A DNA stretch of 64,000 bases, taken from assembly GCA_029884165.1 (NCBI GenBank), contig JAOUIH010000001.1, forward strand, positions 62,001 to 126,000, in the 5' to 3' direction. Origin of the DNA: Gammaproteobacteria bacterium. Lineage in GTDB: Bacteria; Pseudomonadota; Gammaproteobacteria; Steroidobacterales; Woeseiaceae. Positions 26,109-39,890 of this stretch are shown here, in pieces. The notes under the pieces were generated by a model, which saw only the letters and a list, made by a program, of their open reading frames with translations, did not search any database and was not told where the DNA came from. The position numbers and the translations under genes are program-made. Each line of letters opens with the position of its first letter. Within the stretch, counting starts at the first letter, position 1.

Positions 26109-29100
26109 ATGAGCCAAGCGTTCGTTCACCTGCACCTGCATTCCGAGTATTCGATCGTTGACAGCGTCGTACGAATCCCCGCGTTGATGCGCGAGTGTGC
26201 GGCCGGGGGCATGCCGTCGGTCGCGCTGACGGACCAGGGCAACCTGTTCGGCCTGGTCAAGTTCTACCGGGCGGCACTGCAGGGCGGCATCAAGCCGCTG
26301 ATAGGCGTCGATCTGCGCATCGCGGACCCCGACGATCCGGCTAGAAGCGACGCCATCGTGCTGCTGTGCCAGAACCAGCACGGCTACCGGAACCTGACGC
26401 GGCTGGTGACACGCAGTTATCTCGAGGGACAGTACCGGGGCATTCCACGCGCGGACAGGCGCTGGCTCGATCGTGACAGCTGCAGCGGACTCATCGCGCT
26501 GTCCGCCGGCCGCGCCGGCGATGTCGGTCGCAACCTGGTCCACGGCCACGAGGACGCCGCGCAACGGCTGCTCGAGGGTTGGTTGGACGTTTTTCCGGAC
26601 CGTTATTACCTCGAGCTGATCCGCACCGGGCGCAGCCAGGAGGAGGACTGCGTGCAGCAGTCGCTGTTGCTCGCCAGCCGCTACTCGGTGCCTGTCGTGG
26701 CCAGCAACGACGTCCGTTTCCTGCGGCAGTCCGATTTCCCGGCGCACGAGGCCCGGGTCTGCATACACGACGGCCGCAGCCTGGCCGATGCGGACCGGCC
26801 GCGGCACTACAGCGACCAGCAGTACCTGAAGAACGCGGACGAGATGGCGGCGGTTTTCGGCGATATCCCCGAGGCGCTGACAAACTCGGTCGAAATCGCG
26901 AGACGGTGCAGCCTCGACCTGACGCTCGGCCAGTCCTTCCTGCCGCCTTTCCCCGTACCGGCCGGCCAGACGACCGAGCAACACCTGCGCGCCGAAGCCG
27001 GGCATGGCCTCGAGCTTGCATTGACGCGAAGGCAGGCCGGTGACGGTGCCGAGGCGGCCGACTATCGGCAGCGCCTCGCACGAGAGCTCGACGTGATCTG
27101 CCAGATGGGTTTCGCCGGCTACTTCCTGATCGTCGCCGACTTCATACGCTGGGCCAAGAAACAGAAAATTCCGGTCGGTCCGGGCCGCGGCTCGGGCGCG
27201 GGGTCGCTCGTCGCATACGTGCTCGGCATCACGGACCTGGATCCGATCGAACACGACCTTCTGTTCGAGCGTTTCCTCAATCCCGAGCGCGTATCGATGC
27301 CCGACTTCGACATCGACTTCTGCATGGAAGGCCGTGACCGGGTCATCGAATACGTCGCCGAACGCTACGGCCGGGAGCGCGTGTCGCAGATCATCACCTA
27401 CGGCACGATGGCCGCCAAGGCCGTCATCCGCGACGCAGGACGCGTGCTGGGACATCCTTACGGTTTCGTGGACCGAATCGCCAAGCAGGTTCCGTTCGAG
27501 ATCGGAATGACGCTCGACAAGGCCCTCGAACAGGACGCCGAACTCGCGGCAATGTACAAGGACGATGAAGAGGTTCGGGCGATCATTGACCTCGCGCGCT
27601 CGCTCGAGGGACTTGTCAGGAATGCGGGCAAGCATGCGGGCGGTGTCGTCATCTCGCCGAGCCGGCTCACTGACTTTACGCCGCTATATTGCGAAGAAGG
27701 CGGGGCCAACCTGGTCACGCAGCTGGACAAGGACGATGTCGAGGCCGTGGGCCTCGTCAAGTTCGACTTCCTGGGGCTGCGGACGCTGACGATCATCGAC
27801 TGGGCCGTGCGAATCGTAAACGAGCTCAAATCGGGCGACCCGCTCGATATCAGCAGCATCCCTATGCACGACGCGAAGACTTATGATCTGCTTCGGTCCT
27901 GCCAGACGACCGCGGTCTTCCAGCTCGAGTCTCGCGGCATGCGAGACCTGATCAAACGTTTGCAGCCCGATCAGTTCGACGACCTCGTTGCGCTCGTTGC
28001 GTTGTTCCGCCCGGGCCCCCTGCAGTCCGGCATGGTTGACGATTTCATCGCGCGCAAGCACGACGTAAACCAGGCGGACATCGACTACCTGCATCCGGAC
28101 CTGCGCCCGGTGCTCGAGCCGAGCTACGGCGTGATCCTGTACCAGGAGCAGGTCATGCAAATCGCGCAGGTGCTCGCGGGTTACACCCTGGGCGGCGCCG
28201 ACCTGTTGCGCCGCGCCATGGGCAAAAAAAAGCCCGAAGAGATGGCAAAGCAACGCGAGGTATTCGTGACCGGGGCGTGTGAGCGCGGCGTCGCCGAGGT
28301 GACGGCAACGCGCATCTTCGACCTGATGGAGAAATTTGCCGGGTACGGTTTCAACAAGTCGCACTCGGCTGCCTACGCGCTGCTTTCGTACCAGACGGCG
28401 TTCCTGAAGGCTCATTATCCGGCCGCGTTTATCGCGGCCGTCATGAGCGCCGACATCGACAACACCGATCGGCTCGTCATGATCAAGGACGATTGCCGCC
28501 AGCTCGGGCTCGAGCTCAGGCCGCCGTCGATCAACCGGTCCGCCTATCCGTTCAGCGTAGCCGGCGAGCGTTCGATCCTGTACGGGCTCGGCGCGATCAA
28601 GGGCGTAGGCCGCAGCGCAGTCGAGGCTGTCATTGCGGAACGGGATCGGAACGGAGATTTCCCGAACCTCACCGAATTGTGCCGCCGGGTCGAACTCGAC
28701 AAGGTCAACCGGCGCGCGCTCGAGGCGATGGTCAAGGCGGGCGCATTCGATGAATTCGGACTGAGCCGCCGCAGCCTGATGCAACAATTGCCGGATGCGC
28801 TGCAGAGCGCCGAGCAGGAGGCGCGTGCGCTGGCAGCCGGGCAGAACGACATGTTCGGCGTGATTGAAACCGCCCCGGCCGTGGCGGTGCCGCCGCCGAG
28901 GGACCTCGTCGAATGGAGCCAGTCCGAACTGCTGGCAAACGAAAAGGAGGCGCTCGGCCTTTACCTGACGGGCCACCCGTTCGACGCGGTCCGGGACGAT
29001 GCCCAGTTTTTCGTGGATGCGAAGCTCGCGGACATCGGCTCCGAGCCGCCGCCGCAGTCCAATGGCGAGAGGAATTATGGGCAGGCACGCCGCGAAGTGA

Positions 29101-29603
29101 CCGTTGCCGGACTGATCGTCGACCTGCGCAAGCGAGGCAACCGGTTTACTGTCGTGCTCGACGACGACACCGGTCGCCTCGAGGTCAGCCTGTTCACCGA
29201 GGCCTTCCAGGAGTTCAGACACCTGCTGTCCAAGGACGAGATCGTCGTGGTCGGTGGTGCGCTGCGTTACGACGAATTCATCGGCGGCTGGCAGGTGAGC
29301 GCGAAAAACGTCATGCATATCGACCGCGTCATCGAGAAGCGGGCGACGGGCATGATTCTGCACCTCGCGCCGAACGGCCAGGGGACGCAGATGCTCGAGC
29401 GACTCCACGATATCCTGCTGCCGTACCGTGCGGGGAAGTGTTCGGTCGCCGTGCAGTACACGGGCGCGTCTGCGAGCGCGCGGCTTCAGCTCGGTGCGGA
29501 CTGGAGCGTGAGGCCGAGTCGCGAATTGCGCGATAAGTTATCGGAATTGCTGGGAACAGGTAGCGTCCGGCTGCTCTACACACCCGGGCGGGATTTGATG
29601 TAG
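26109..29603 (+). CDS. dnaE: DNA polymerase III alpha subunit
   Basis: 1164-residue replicative polymerase. The PHP domain opens with [14 protein letters not shown]; the catalytic aspartates are D401 and D403 in [11 protein letters not shown], the same numbers as in E. coli; helix-hairpin-helix and OB-fold parts follow ([20 protein letters not shown]). ATG 26109 is chosen over the adjacent GTG 26106. It sits in the normal rnhB-dnaE-accA order with no intein or break. Confidence 0.98.
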   Translation: MSQAFVHLHLHSEYSIVDSVVRIPALMRECAAGGMPSVALTDQGNLFGLVKFYRAALQGGIKPLIGVDLRIADPDDPARSDAIVLLCQNQHGYRNLTRLVTRSYLEGQYRGIPRADRRWLDRDSCSGLIALSAGRAGDVGRNLVHGHEDAAQRLLEGWLDVFPDRYYLELIRTGRSQEEDCVQQSLLLASRYSVPVVASNDVRFLRQSDFPAHEARVCIHDGRSLADADRPRHYSDQQYLKNADEMAAVFGDIPEALTNSVEIARRCSLDLTLGQSFLPPFPVPAGQTTEQHLRAEAGHGLELALTRRQAGDGAEAADYRQRLARELDVICQMGFAGYFLIVADFIRWAKKQKIPVGPGRGSGAGSLVAYVLGITDLDPIEHDLLFERFLNPERVSMPDFDIDFCMEGRDRVIEYVAERYGRERVSQIITYGTMAAKAVIRDAGRVLGHPYGFVDRIAKQVPFEIGMTLDKALEQDAELAAMYKDDEEVRAIIDLARSLEGLVRNAGKHAGGVVISPSRLTDFTPLYCEEGGANLVTQLDKDDVEAVGLVKFDFLGLRTLTIIDWAVRIVNELKSGDPLDISSIPMHDAKTYDLLRSCQTTAVFQLESRGMRDLIKRLQPDQFDDLVALVALFRPGPLQSGMVDDFIARKHDVNQADIDYLHPDLRPVLEPSYGVILYQEQVMQIAQVLAGYTLGGADLLRRAMGKKKPEEMAKQREVFVTGACERGVAEVTATRIFDLMEKFAGYGFNKSHSAAYALLSYQTAFLKAHYPAAFIAAVMSADIDNTDRLVMIKDDCRQLGLELRPPSINRSAYPFSVAGERSILYGLGAIKGVGRSAVEAVIAERDRNGDFPNLTELCRRVELDKVNRRALEAMVKAGAFDEFGLSRRSLMQQLPDALQSAEQEARALAAGQNDMFGVIETAPAVAVPPPRDLVEWSQSELLANEKEALGLYLTGHPFDAVRDDAQFFVDAKLADIGSEPPPQSNGERNYGQARREVTVAGLIVDLRKRGNRFTVVLDDDTGRLEVSLFTEAFQEFRHLLSKDEIVVVGGALRYDEFIGGWQVSAKNVMHIDRVIEKRATGMILHLAPNGQGTQMLERLHDILLPYRAGKCSVAVQYTGASASARLQLGADWSVRPSRELRDKLSELLGTGSVRLLYTPGRDLM

Positions 29604-29670
29604 AGTCCGGGTTTATGGCTTTCCGGGCGCGGTCATGTCCGTGTCCGCGCCGACGGAGCATGAGTCAGTC

Positions 29671-30630
29671 ATGGACTTGAAATTTCTCGATTTCGAACAG
29701 CCGATCGCGGAACTCGAGGCCAAGATCGACGAGCTGCGTTTCGTCGGTAACGACTCGGAAGTGAACATCAGCGAGGAAGTCGCCCGGCTGAAGAGCAAGA
29801 GCGAGAACCTCACGCGCAGCATTTTTGCGAAGCTCTCCGCGTGGCAGATCGCCCAGCTGGCGCGCCACCCGATGCGCCCCTATACGGCGGACTACCTGCA
29901 GATACTGTCGCCGGATTTCCAGGAACTGCACGGCGACCGCATGTACGCGGACGATCCCGCGATCATTGGCGGCGTCGGCCGGCTCGATGGCCGCTCAGTG
30001 ATGTTCATCGGTCACCAGAAGGGCCGGGACACGAAGGAGCGCGTGCGTCGCAACTACGGCATGCCGAAACCCGAGGGCTACCGCAAGGCGCAGCGCCTGA
30101 TGAGGCTGGCCGAGAAATTCTCGCTGCCGATCGTGACGTTTATCGACACCCCGGGCGCTTACCCGGGTGTGGGTGCCGAAGAGCGAGGCCAGAGCGAGGC
30201 GATCGCGCGCAGCCTTTACATGATGGCCCGTCTGCGGACCCCGATAATCAGCGTCGTCATCGGGGAAGGCGGCTCCGGCGGCGCGCTGGCCATCGGGGTC
30301 AGCGACCGGCTGCTGATGTTGCAGTATGGCGTGTATTCCGTTATTTCGCCGGAAGGCTGCGCATCGATACTCTGGAAGAGTGCGGAAAAGGCGGCCGAGG
30401 CGGCCGAGGCGATGCGAATCACCGCGGACAGCCTTAGCAAGTTCAAGCTCGTCGATGAGGTCCTGCCGGAGCCGCTCGGCGCCGCGCACCGCGATCCCGC
30501 GGCGACGGCGGAGGTCATTCGCGGTGCGCTCGTTCGACACCTCGACGCACTCGGCAGACTCGGCATTGACGAATTGCTGGAGCAGCGCCGCCTGCGGCTG
30601 GCGAGCTTCGGCGATTTCAAGGAAGCCTGA
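29671..30630 (+). CDS. accA: Acetyl-CoA carboxylase carboxyltransferase alpha subunit
   Basis: 319-residue subunit that, with AccD, transfers CO2 from biotin to acetyl-CoA to make malonyl-CoA. Length equals E. coli AccA. Motifs: [52 protein letters not shown] and [15 protein letters not shown] 29671 has GGAG 11 bp upstream; 12 upstream in-frame residues from ATG 29635 are not conserved. Confidence 0.97.
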   Translation: MDLKFLDFEQPIAELEAKIDELRFVGNDSEVNISEEVARLKSKSENLTRSIFAKLSAWQIAQLARHPMRPYTADYLQILSPDFQELHGDRMYADDPAIIGGVGRLDGRSVMFIGHQKGRDTKERVRRNYGMPKPEGYRKAQRLMRLAEKFSLPIVTFIDTPGAYPGVGAEERGQSEAIARSLYMMARLRTPIISVVIGEGGSGGALAIGVSDRLLMLQYGVYSVISPEGCASILWKSAEKAAEAAEAMRITADSLSKFKLVDEVLPEPLGAAHRDPAATAEVIRGALVRHLDALGRLGIDELLEQRRLRLASFGDFKEA

Positions 30631-30685
30631 TAGCGCGCTCTGCGCGCGGGCGCCGAATGCGCGCACGTGCGGGCGCTGATGCGAG

Positions 30686-32029
30686 ATGAGTTTCACTCCC
30701 AAAGAGCTGATCGGGCGCCTCGCCGGGACCGGCCAGGGGTTGCCGGAGCCGGCGCGCTACGTCGTCGCGTACAGCGGCGGCCTCGACTCGACCGTTCTGC
30801 TGCACGCGCTGGTGCGGGCAGTCGGCTCGTTCGCTTCACCGCCGCCGGTACTTGCCGTACACGTCGATCACCAGATGCATCCGGATTCTGCCGCCTGGGC
30901 AGCTCATTGCGAGCGATTTGCGGCCTCGCTCGGCGTACGCTACGAGTGCCGGCGGGCTCAGGTGGCGCTCGATGCCGGCGAGGGGCCAGAGGCGGCGGCT
31001 CGTACTGCGCGTTACGTCATCCTCGAGCACATGCTGGAGACCGGTGACTGGCTGCTGTCCGCCCACCACGAGAACGACCAGGCCGAGACCCTGCTCCTGA
31101 ACCTGATGCGCGGCAGCGGGCTCGCCGGTCTGGCCGGCATAGGTCCGTCGAGGCCGCTGGGCAGGGGCTGGCTGCTGCGGCCGTTGCTCGGGATTCCCCG
31201 GGCCGAACTGGAGCGCTACGCCGACGCCGAAGCCCTGGCCTGGGTCGAAGACCCGTCCAACGCGGAAAGCCGCTACGACCGGAACTTCGTCCGGCACGAA
31301 ATTCTGCCACTCCTTCAGACGCGCTGGCCGGCGGCGGCCGGCAGCCTGCGCCGCAGCGCCGAACTTGCGGCCGAGGCGGCGGCGCTGCTGGCGGAACTGG
31401 CCGAGGTCGACCTGGCGGCGGCCGGCGAACCCGCAAAGCTCGACCTCGGCATCCTGCGGGCGTTACCGGGGCCCCGGCAGCGGAACCTGCTGCGGCACGC
31501 GATCAGGCGCCTCGGTCTGCCGCTGCCACCGGCGACGCGCCTCAACCAGGTCATCGAGGAACTCGCCGCAGCTCGCGAGGACGCGCAGCCACTCGTGGCC
31601 TGGCCCGGGGCCGAGGTCCGCCGCTACCGCGATCACGCCTACCTGCTGCCGGCGCAGGTTTCCCCCGGCGCACCGGACGGCGAATTGCTCGAACCCGGCC
31701 GCGCGCCTCTTTCCCTGGGGGTCGGCCGGGGCAGCCTGGCACTCGAACCGGCCGGCGGCCCGGGAATCCGGCCGTCGGTGGTCGAGTCGGGATTGCGCAT
31801 AGCATGGCGCGAGGGGGGCGAGCGCCTGCGTCCCAAAGGACATGCGCAGACGCACAGCCTGAAAAAACTGCTGCAGGATGCCGGCATCGTGCCGTGGCAA
31901 CGTGCGCGTATTCCGTTGCTGTACAGCGAGGAGCGCCTCGTCGCCGTCGGCGACCTGTGGATCGCCTCCGAGTTCGTCTCCGAGGAAGGCTACCGCGTGC
32001 GCTGGCTCGAACGGCCTGCGCTGTTCTGA
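30686..32029 (+). CDS. tilS: tRNA(Ile)-lysidine synthase TilS
   Basis: 447-residue ATP-dependent enzyme that converts C34 of the AUA-reading tRNA-Ile to lysidine. The PP-loop SGGLDS is at residues 30-35; HENDQAETLLLNLMRGSGL, the linker and a C-terminal TilS domain (ERLRPKGHAQTHSLKKLLQD) follow. Length is normal. It lies between accA and pyrG and ends 226 bp before pyrG. Confidence 0.95.
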   Translation: MSFTPKELIGRLAGTGQGLPEPARYVVAYSGGLDSTVLLHALVRAVGSFASPPPVLAVHVDHQMHPDSAAWAAHCERFAASLGVRYECRRAQVALDAGEGPEAAARTARYVILEHMLETGDWLLSAHHENDQAETLLLNLMRGSGLAGLAGIGPSRPLGRGWLLRPLLGIPRAELERYADAEALAWVEDPSNAESRYDRNFVRHEILPLLQTRWPAAAGSLRRSAELAAEAAALLAELAEVDLAAAGEPAKLDLGILRALPGPRQRNLLRHAIRRLGLPLPPATRLNQVIEELAAAREDAQPLVAWPGAEVRRYRDHAYLLPAQVSPGAPDGELLEPGRAPLSLGVGRGSLALEPAGGPGIRPSVVESGLRIAWREGGERLRPKGHAQTHSLKKLLQDAGIVPWQRARIPLLYSEERLVAVGDLWIASEFVSEEGYRVRWLERPALF

Positions 32030-32085
32030 CGCGAGTCGCCTGCGCTGCTGCGCGTTGTCGGGAGGGCCACGTTCTGATACCTTGT

Positions 32086-32111
32086 ACCCCCGTTTTTGAT
32101 CAAAAGACGGG
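32086..32111 (+). terminator. Possible terminator hairpin after tilS
   Basis: CCCGTTTTTGATCAAAAGAC is the core of an imperfect inverted repeat: CCCGT pairs with ACGGG and TTTTGATCAAAA is itself a palindrome. It is about 60 bp after the tilS stop in the 226-bp tilS-pyrG gap and could end the preceding unit. The stem is A/T-rich in the middle, so its strength is doubtful. Confidence 0.3.
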
Positions 32112-32117
32112 TCTTAA

Positions 32118-34744
<2,627 letters not shown>

Positions 34745-34764
34745 GGCCGGAGGTTTTTCACTGA

Positions 34765-36105
<1,341 letters not shown>

Positions 36106-36125
36106 CCGGACGCGAGGGGAAGCGC

Positions 36126-36425
36126 TTGGGAAGCAGCCGTTGGATCAGCCTGGCATTGGCCATCGTCGGCATCGCCCTGCAGGGCGAGCTGTGGCTCGCC
36201 GACGACGGCTTCCGCAAAACGCGTGAACTCCGCCGCGCGGTCGACGAGCAACAGCTGCAGAACGAGGAACTCCGGGCCAGGAACTCGGCGCTCGATGCCG
36301 AGGTGCTGAACCTGAAGCACGGGCGGGAGGCTGCGGAGGAGCGAGCGCGCACCGACCTCGGCATGATCGGCGCCGACGAAACCTTCTACCAGGTCGTCCC
36401 CCCGGAACGGCCCGTCGGCGACTGA
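36126..36425 (+). CDS. ftsB: Cell division protein FtsB
   Basis: 99-residue bitopic divisome protein that works with FtsL and FtsQ. A short cytoplasmic start, one membrane span (about residues 7-24) and a coiled-coil (about 30-70, LQNEELRARNSALDAEV) are visible, followed by EERARTDLGMIGADETFY, typical of FtsB. The TTG start at 36126 is preceded by GAGGGGA at good spacing. Normally ispD and ispF follow ftsB; here truD follows after 8 bp. Confidence 0.92.
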   Translation: MGSSRWISLALAIVGIALQGELWLADDGFRKTRELRRAVDEQQLQNEELRARNSALDAEVLNLKHGREAAEERARTDLGMIGADETFYQVVPPERPVGD

Positions 36426-36433
36426 CGGCCCGC

Positions 36434-37453
36434 TTGGCCGACACCACCAACTACACGCTGCCGGACTGGCCGCGCGCCCACGGCGGCGTGAGCGGGCGGG
36501 CGCTGCTGCGCCAGCAGACGGCCGATTTCCGGGTCACGGAACTGCTCGGCTTCGAGCCGTCCGGCGACGGCGAGCACGATTTCCTGTACGTCGAGAAGAC
36601 CGGCCTCAACACGCCCGAGGTGGCCCGCGAACTGGCGCGCCATGCCGGCATCCATGTTGCCGCTGTCGGCTACGCCGGGCTCAAGGACCGGCAGGCCGTG
36701 ACCCGCCAGTGGTTCAGCGTGCAGTCTCCGCCGAAAAAGCCGCCCGACTGGCAGGCGCTGGCGCGCGACGGCGTCCGGATACTCGAGACCGGCAGGCACC
36801 GCCGCAAGCTCAAGCGAGGCGCGCACAGGGGTAATCATTTCGAGCTGGTCCTGCGGCAAATCGAGGCGGCCCCGGATAAACTCGACGAGCGCCTCGACCG
36901 GATCGCTAATCACGGTGTTCCCAACTATTTCGGCGAACAGCGATTTGGGCGCGATGCGAGCAACCTCGACCTGGCCCGGCAGTTGTTCAGTGGGCGCCGC
37001 TTGCCGCGCGAGCGCCGTTCGCTCGCATTGTCTGCGGCTCGCTCGCTGATCTTCAACGAGGTTCTCGCGGAACGGGTGCGCGCGGGCAGCTGGAACCGAC
37101 TGTTGCCGGGTGACGTCGCGAACCTGGATGGCAGCGGCAGCATCTTCGCCGTCGACGCACTCGACGAGGAACTGGAGCGCAGGGCGGAGGCCTTGGACAT
37201 TCATCCGACCGGGCCGCTGTGGGGCAAAGGCCGCCGGCCGGCACCGGCAGCCGAGGCCGCGATCGCTGCATTGCACGCCGAACTCGCCGAGGGACTGGAA
37301 CGATGGGTCGACGCCGCACGCCGCCCGATGCGCGTCCGGCCGACCGAGCTCCGGTGGCGCCACGAAGACGAGTCGCTCGTGGTCGAATTCGCGCTGCCAT
37401 CGGGCGCGTATGCGACAGCAGTCGTGCGGGAACTCGTTCGCTACGACGACTGA
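36434..37453 (+). CDS. truD: tRNA pseudouridine(13) synthase TruD
   Basis: 339-residue pseudouridine synthase acting on U13 of tRNA-Glu. The catalytic aspartate is D85 in YAGLKDRQAVTRQW, and VPNYFGEQRFGRD and LIFNEVLAERV segments follow. The TTG start has no clear ribosome site and may depend on coupling to ftsB, 8 bp upstream; the next in-frame start would remove conserved residues. It is convergent with the Smr gene, with one base between the two stops. Confidence 0.94.
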   Translation: MADTTNYTLPDWPRAHGGVSGRALLRQQTADFRVTELLGFEPSGDGEHDFLYVEKTGLNTPEVARELARHAGIHVAAVGYAGLKDRQAVTRQWFSVQSPPKKPPDWQALARDGVRILETGRHRRKLKRGAHRGNHFELVLRQIEAAPDKLDERLDRIANHGVPNYFGEQRFGRDASNLDLARQLFSGRRLPRERRSLALSAARSLIFNEVLAERVRAGSWNRLLPGDVANLDGSGSIFAVDALDEELERRAEALDIHPTGPLWGKGRRPAPAAEAAIAALHAELAEGLERWVDAARRPMRVRPTELRWRHEDESLVVEFALPSGAYATAVVRELVRYDD

Positions 37454-37454
37454 G

Positions 37455-38021
37455 TCAGGCCGTATTCAGCAGCACGTAGACCGCGCCGGTTCCGCCGTCG
37501 ACCTGGCGCGCGGATACGAAGGCCAGCACCGGCGACCATTGCCTCAGCCAGCTGTCGACCTTGCGCTTCAGAATGGGCCCGCCCTGACCCGAGCCTCTGC
37601 CTTTGCCGTGGATGATCCGGACGCAGGACCAGCCTCGCACTACCGCCTCTTCGATGAACTGCCGTAGTGCGGCGTTCGCTTCGGCGGCCGTCAGGCCATG
37701 CAGATCGATCTCGGCCTGCACGCTGAAACCGCCGCGGGACAGTTTACGCATCGTGCGGCGCCCGACGGACGGCCGTTCGAAACGCAGTGCGTCGCCCGAA
37801 CCGGCCTCGGACCAGTCGATGTTCGGCTGCAGGCTTTCCTCCAGCACGGCGCGCTGGTCGCGCCGCGAGAATTTCGCCTTCGGCGCTGCCTTTCGAACCG
37901 CGGGTTCGGGCAGAGCCCGCACCAGGGGCTGCACGCCGCGCATCGCTTTCCGGAAGAGTTCCACGTCCTCTTTCGAAATGTCCGCGTTCCGTTTGCCGCG
38001 CTGTCCCTTGCTCGAGCTCAT
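37455..38021 (-). CDS. Smr-domain protein (SmrA/SmrB-like)
   Basis: 188-residue protein with a C-terminal Smr domain: IDLHGLTAAEANAALRQF and the IIHGKGRGS motif. The N-terminal half is basic and probably disordered, with a short helix motif DVELFRKAMRGVQPL found in stand-alone Smr proteins. Family members nick nucleic acids; enteric SmrB cleaves mRNA at collided ribosomes. It is on the opposite strand, inserted between truD and surE, which are usually adjacent. Which Smr subtype it is cannot be decided by eye. Confidence 0.88.
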   Translation of the reverse strand: MSSSKGQRGKRNADISKEDVELFRKAMRGVQPLVRALPEPAVRKAAPKAKFSRRDQRAVLEESLQPNIDWSEAGSGDALRFERPSVGRRTMRKLSRGGFSVQAEIDLHGLTAAEANAALRQFIEEAVVRGWSCVRIIHGKGRGSGQGGPILKRKVDSWLRQWSPVLAFVSARQVDGGTGAVYVLLNTA

Positions 38022-38202
38022 GCTGGTCCGGTCTCGTCTTTACCCGTTCGGCGGCGCCCGCCGGAAGTTCCTTAGGCAGGCGGCGGCAGCCGCCGCATTG
38101 CGGCATTCCGGGGCGGCTTCCAGTATAGTTAGCGGGCTCCGGGCAGCCAAAGAAAAACATGTTTGAAGTTGAGATCCGCAGGTTAGCGAGTCCGGCACAC
38201 TT

Positions 38203-38946
38203 GTGAAGATCCTGGTCAGCAACGACGACGGCTACCTCGCCCGCGGCATCAATGTGCTGGCCGACGCGTTATCCCGGGTCGCCGACGTCGTGGTCGTCGC
38301 TCCGGACCGCAACCATTCGGGCGCGAGCAACTCACTGACCCTGCATTCACCGCTGCGTGTGCACCGGGTCGAGAACAAGCGCTATTTCGTCAATGGCACG
38401 CCGTCCGATTGCGTGCACCTCGCGCTCGCTGGCCTGCTCGACGAGGATCCGGACCTGGTCGTGTCGGGCGTCAACCACGGCGCCAACCTGGGCGACGACG
38501 TGATCTACTCCGGTACGGTCGCCGCCGCGATGGAAGGCAGGTACCTTGGCTTGCCGGCCATTGCGATTTCACTGGCCGGCCCGCGTCCGACGAACTTCGA
38601 GGCCGCTGCGCGGGTTGCGGTCGAACTGGTGCAGCGGCTCGAGCGCGACAAGCTGCCGGCCGATGTGATGCTCAATGTCAACGTGCCGGACCGGCCATAC
38701 GATGAGCTGAAGGGACTTCGCGCAACCCGCCTCGGTTTCCGGCACCGGTCCGAGCCCCTTATAAAGACCAAGGATCCGCAGGGCAAGACGATCTACTGGA
38801 TCGGGCCGGCCGGTCCCGGCCAGGATGCCGGCCCCGGCACGGACTTCGATGCGGTCGAAAACGGCTACGTCGCGATCAGCCCGCTCAAGGTAGATCTCAC
38901 GCGCCACGAGGCGGTGCCGCGCCTGGACGATTGGCTCAGGCGATGA
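38203..38946 (+). CDS. surE: 5'/3'-nucleotidase SurE
   Basis: 247-residue metal-dependent phosphatase acting on nucleoside monophosphates, linked to stationary-phase survival. The metal site SNDDGY has D8 and D9; [14 protein letters not shown] and [20 protein letters not shown] are the family motifs. GTG start at 38203. pcm overlaps its stop, and nlpD-rpoS follow, the typical stationary-phase group. The 181-bp gap before it, shared with the divergent Smr gene, contains a -10-like TATAGT near 38127 without a good -35. Confidence 0.97.
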   Translation: MKILVSNDDGYLARGINVLADALSRVADVVVVAPDRNHSGASNSLTLHSPLRVHRVENKRYFVNGTPSDCVHLALAGLLDEDPDLVVSGVNHGANLGDDVIYSGTVAAAMEGRYLGLPAIAISLAGPRPTNFEAAARVAVELVQRLERDKLPADVMLNVNVPDRPYDELKGLRATRLGFRHRSEPLIKTKDPQGKTIYWIGPAGPGQDAGPGTDFDAVENGYVAISPLKVDLTRHEAVPRLDDWLRR

Positions 38947-39608
38947 ACGCCGGCTACTCGAGTATCCAGGGTATCGGCATGACCTCGGCGCGCACGCGCG
39001 ACCGGCTCGTCCATCGCCTGCGGGAGCAGGGCATACAATCGCCGGAGGTGCTCGCACGAATCCGCAACGTGCCCCGGCACCTGTTCGTTGATGAGGCGCT
39101 CGCCAGCCGCGCCTACGAAGACACGGCATTGCCGATCGGCATGGGCCAGACCATAAGCCAGCCCTACGTCGTCGCGCGCATGACCGAAGCGCTGCTCGCA
39201 CGAATCCCCGGCGGCAAGGTGCTGGAAATCGGCACCGGCTGCGGCTACCAGACGGCGGTGCTGGCACCGCTCGTCAAGGAGATATTCACGGTGGAACGTA
39301 TCCCCGAGCTCCTGCGCAAGACGCGCCAGCGCCTGCGAGAGCTCGATATCTACAATGTGCGCTTCCGTCGCGGCGACGGCTGGGAAGGCTGGCCCAAGTA
39401 TGCGCCCTACGACGGCATACTGGTCGCTGCCGCCGCCCGCGAGCTGCCCCGGAAGCTGCTCGAGCAGCTCGCGCCCGGCGGCGTGCTGATCATCCCGGTG
39501 GGTCCCGAGCGCCTGCAGGACCTCGTGGTCGTTACCCGGACCAACGACCACTATGAACAGCAGTCGCTCGGCGCGGTCAGTTTCGTGCCGCTCGTACCGG
39601 GCGCCTAG
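38943..39608 (+). CDS. pcm: Protein-L-isoaspartate O-methyltransferase
   Basis: 221-residue SAM-dependent enzyme that starts repair of isoaspartyl residues in damaged proteins. Motifs: [20 protein letters not shown], the [13 protein letters not shown] family signature and the SAM-binding [19 protein letters not shown] 38943 overlaps the surE stop (ATGA). Its TAG stop lies inside the first hairpin of the palindromic element that follows. Confidence 0.96.
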   Translation: MNAGYSSIQGIGMTSARTRDRLVHRLREQGIQSPEVLARIRNVPRHLFVDEALASRAYEDTALPIGMGQTISQPYVVARMTEALLARIPGGKVLEIGTGCGYQTAVLAPLVKEIFTVERIPELLRKTRQRLRELDIYNVRFRRGDGWEGWPKYAPYDGILVAAAARELPRKLLEQLAPGGVLIIPVGPERLQDLVVVTRTNDHYEQQSLGAVSFVPLVPGA

Positions 39609-39761
39609 CAGGGTGTTGAAAAACACCCTGCTAGCGCGAGACAAGGATGTCTCGCCCGACGGCTCAAGCACGTAAGTGCTTGAGCCGTCGGGAGCGAGTC
39701 CGGACATGCACCGGACTCGCGACGTTGAAAGAGGTCTGGATGACCTTTTTCAACGTCCTGC
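39605..39761. mobile_element. MITE-like palindromic element with five consecutive hairpins
   Basis: The imperfect terminal inverted repeats are GCAGGGTGTTGAAAAA (39608-39623) and the complement of 39746-39761, which reads GCAGGACGTTGAAAAA; 14 of 16 bases match. Between them the DNA folds into consecutive stems: 13 bp (39605-39634, GAAA loop), 8 bp (39636-39655), a perfect 17 bp (39655-39692, GTAA loop), 10 bp (39694-39720) and 16 bp with one G-U (39721-39757). No protein-coding capacity. The structure suggests a small non-autonomous mobile or REP/MITE-type repeat; the first stem overlaps the pcm stop and may act as its terminator. No second copy is in this window, so mobility is inferred. Confidence 0.65.
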
Positions 39762-39890
39762 CAGGGGCAGCGGCGCGAGGCCCGGCAGGACGAGCGTCGG
39801 GGTCTGGGCTCCGCAGCAGCTTCCTGTAAAATCATTTGCCTGCAAAATATTCCTGAGACGATGAATCATCCATGACGAGGTGCTGTTAGC

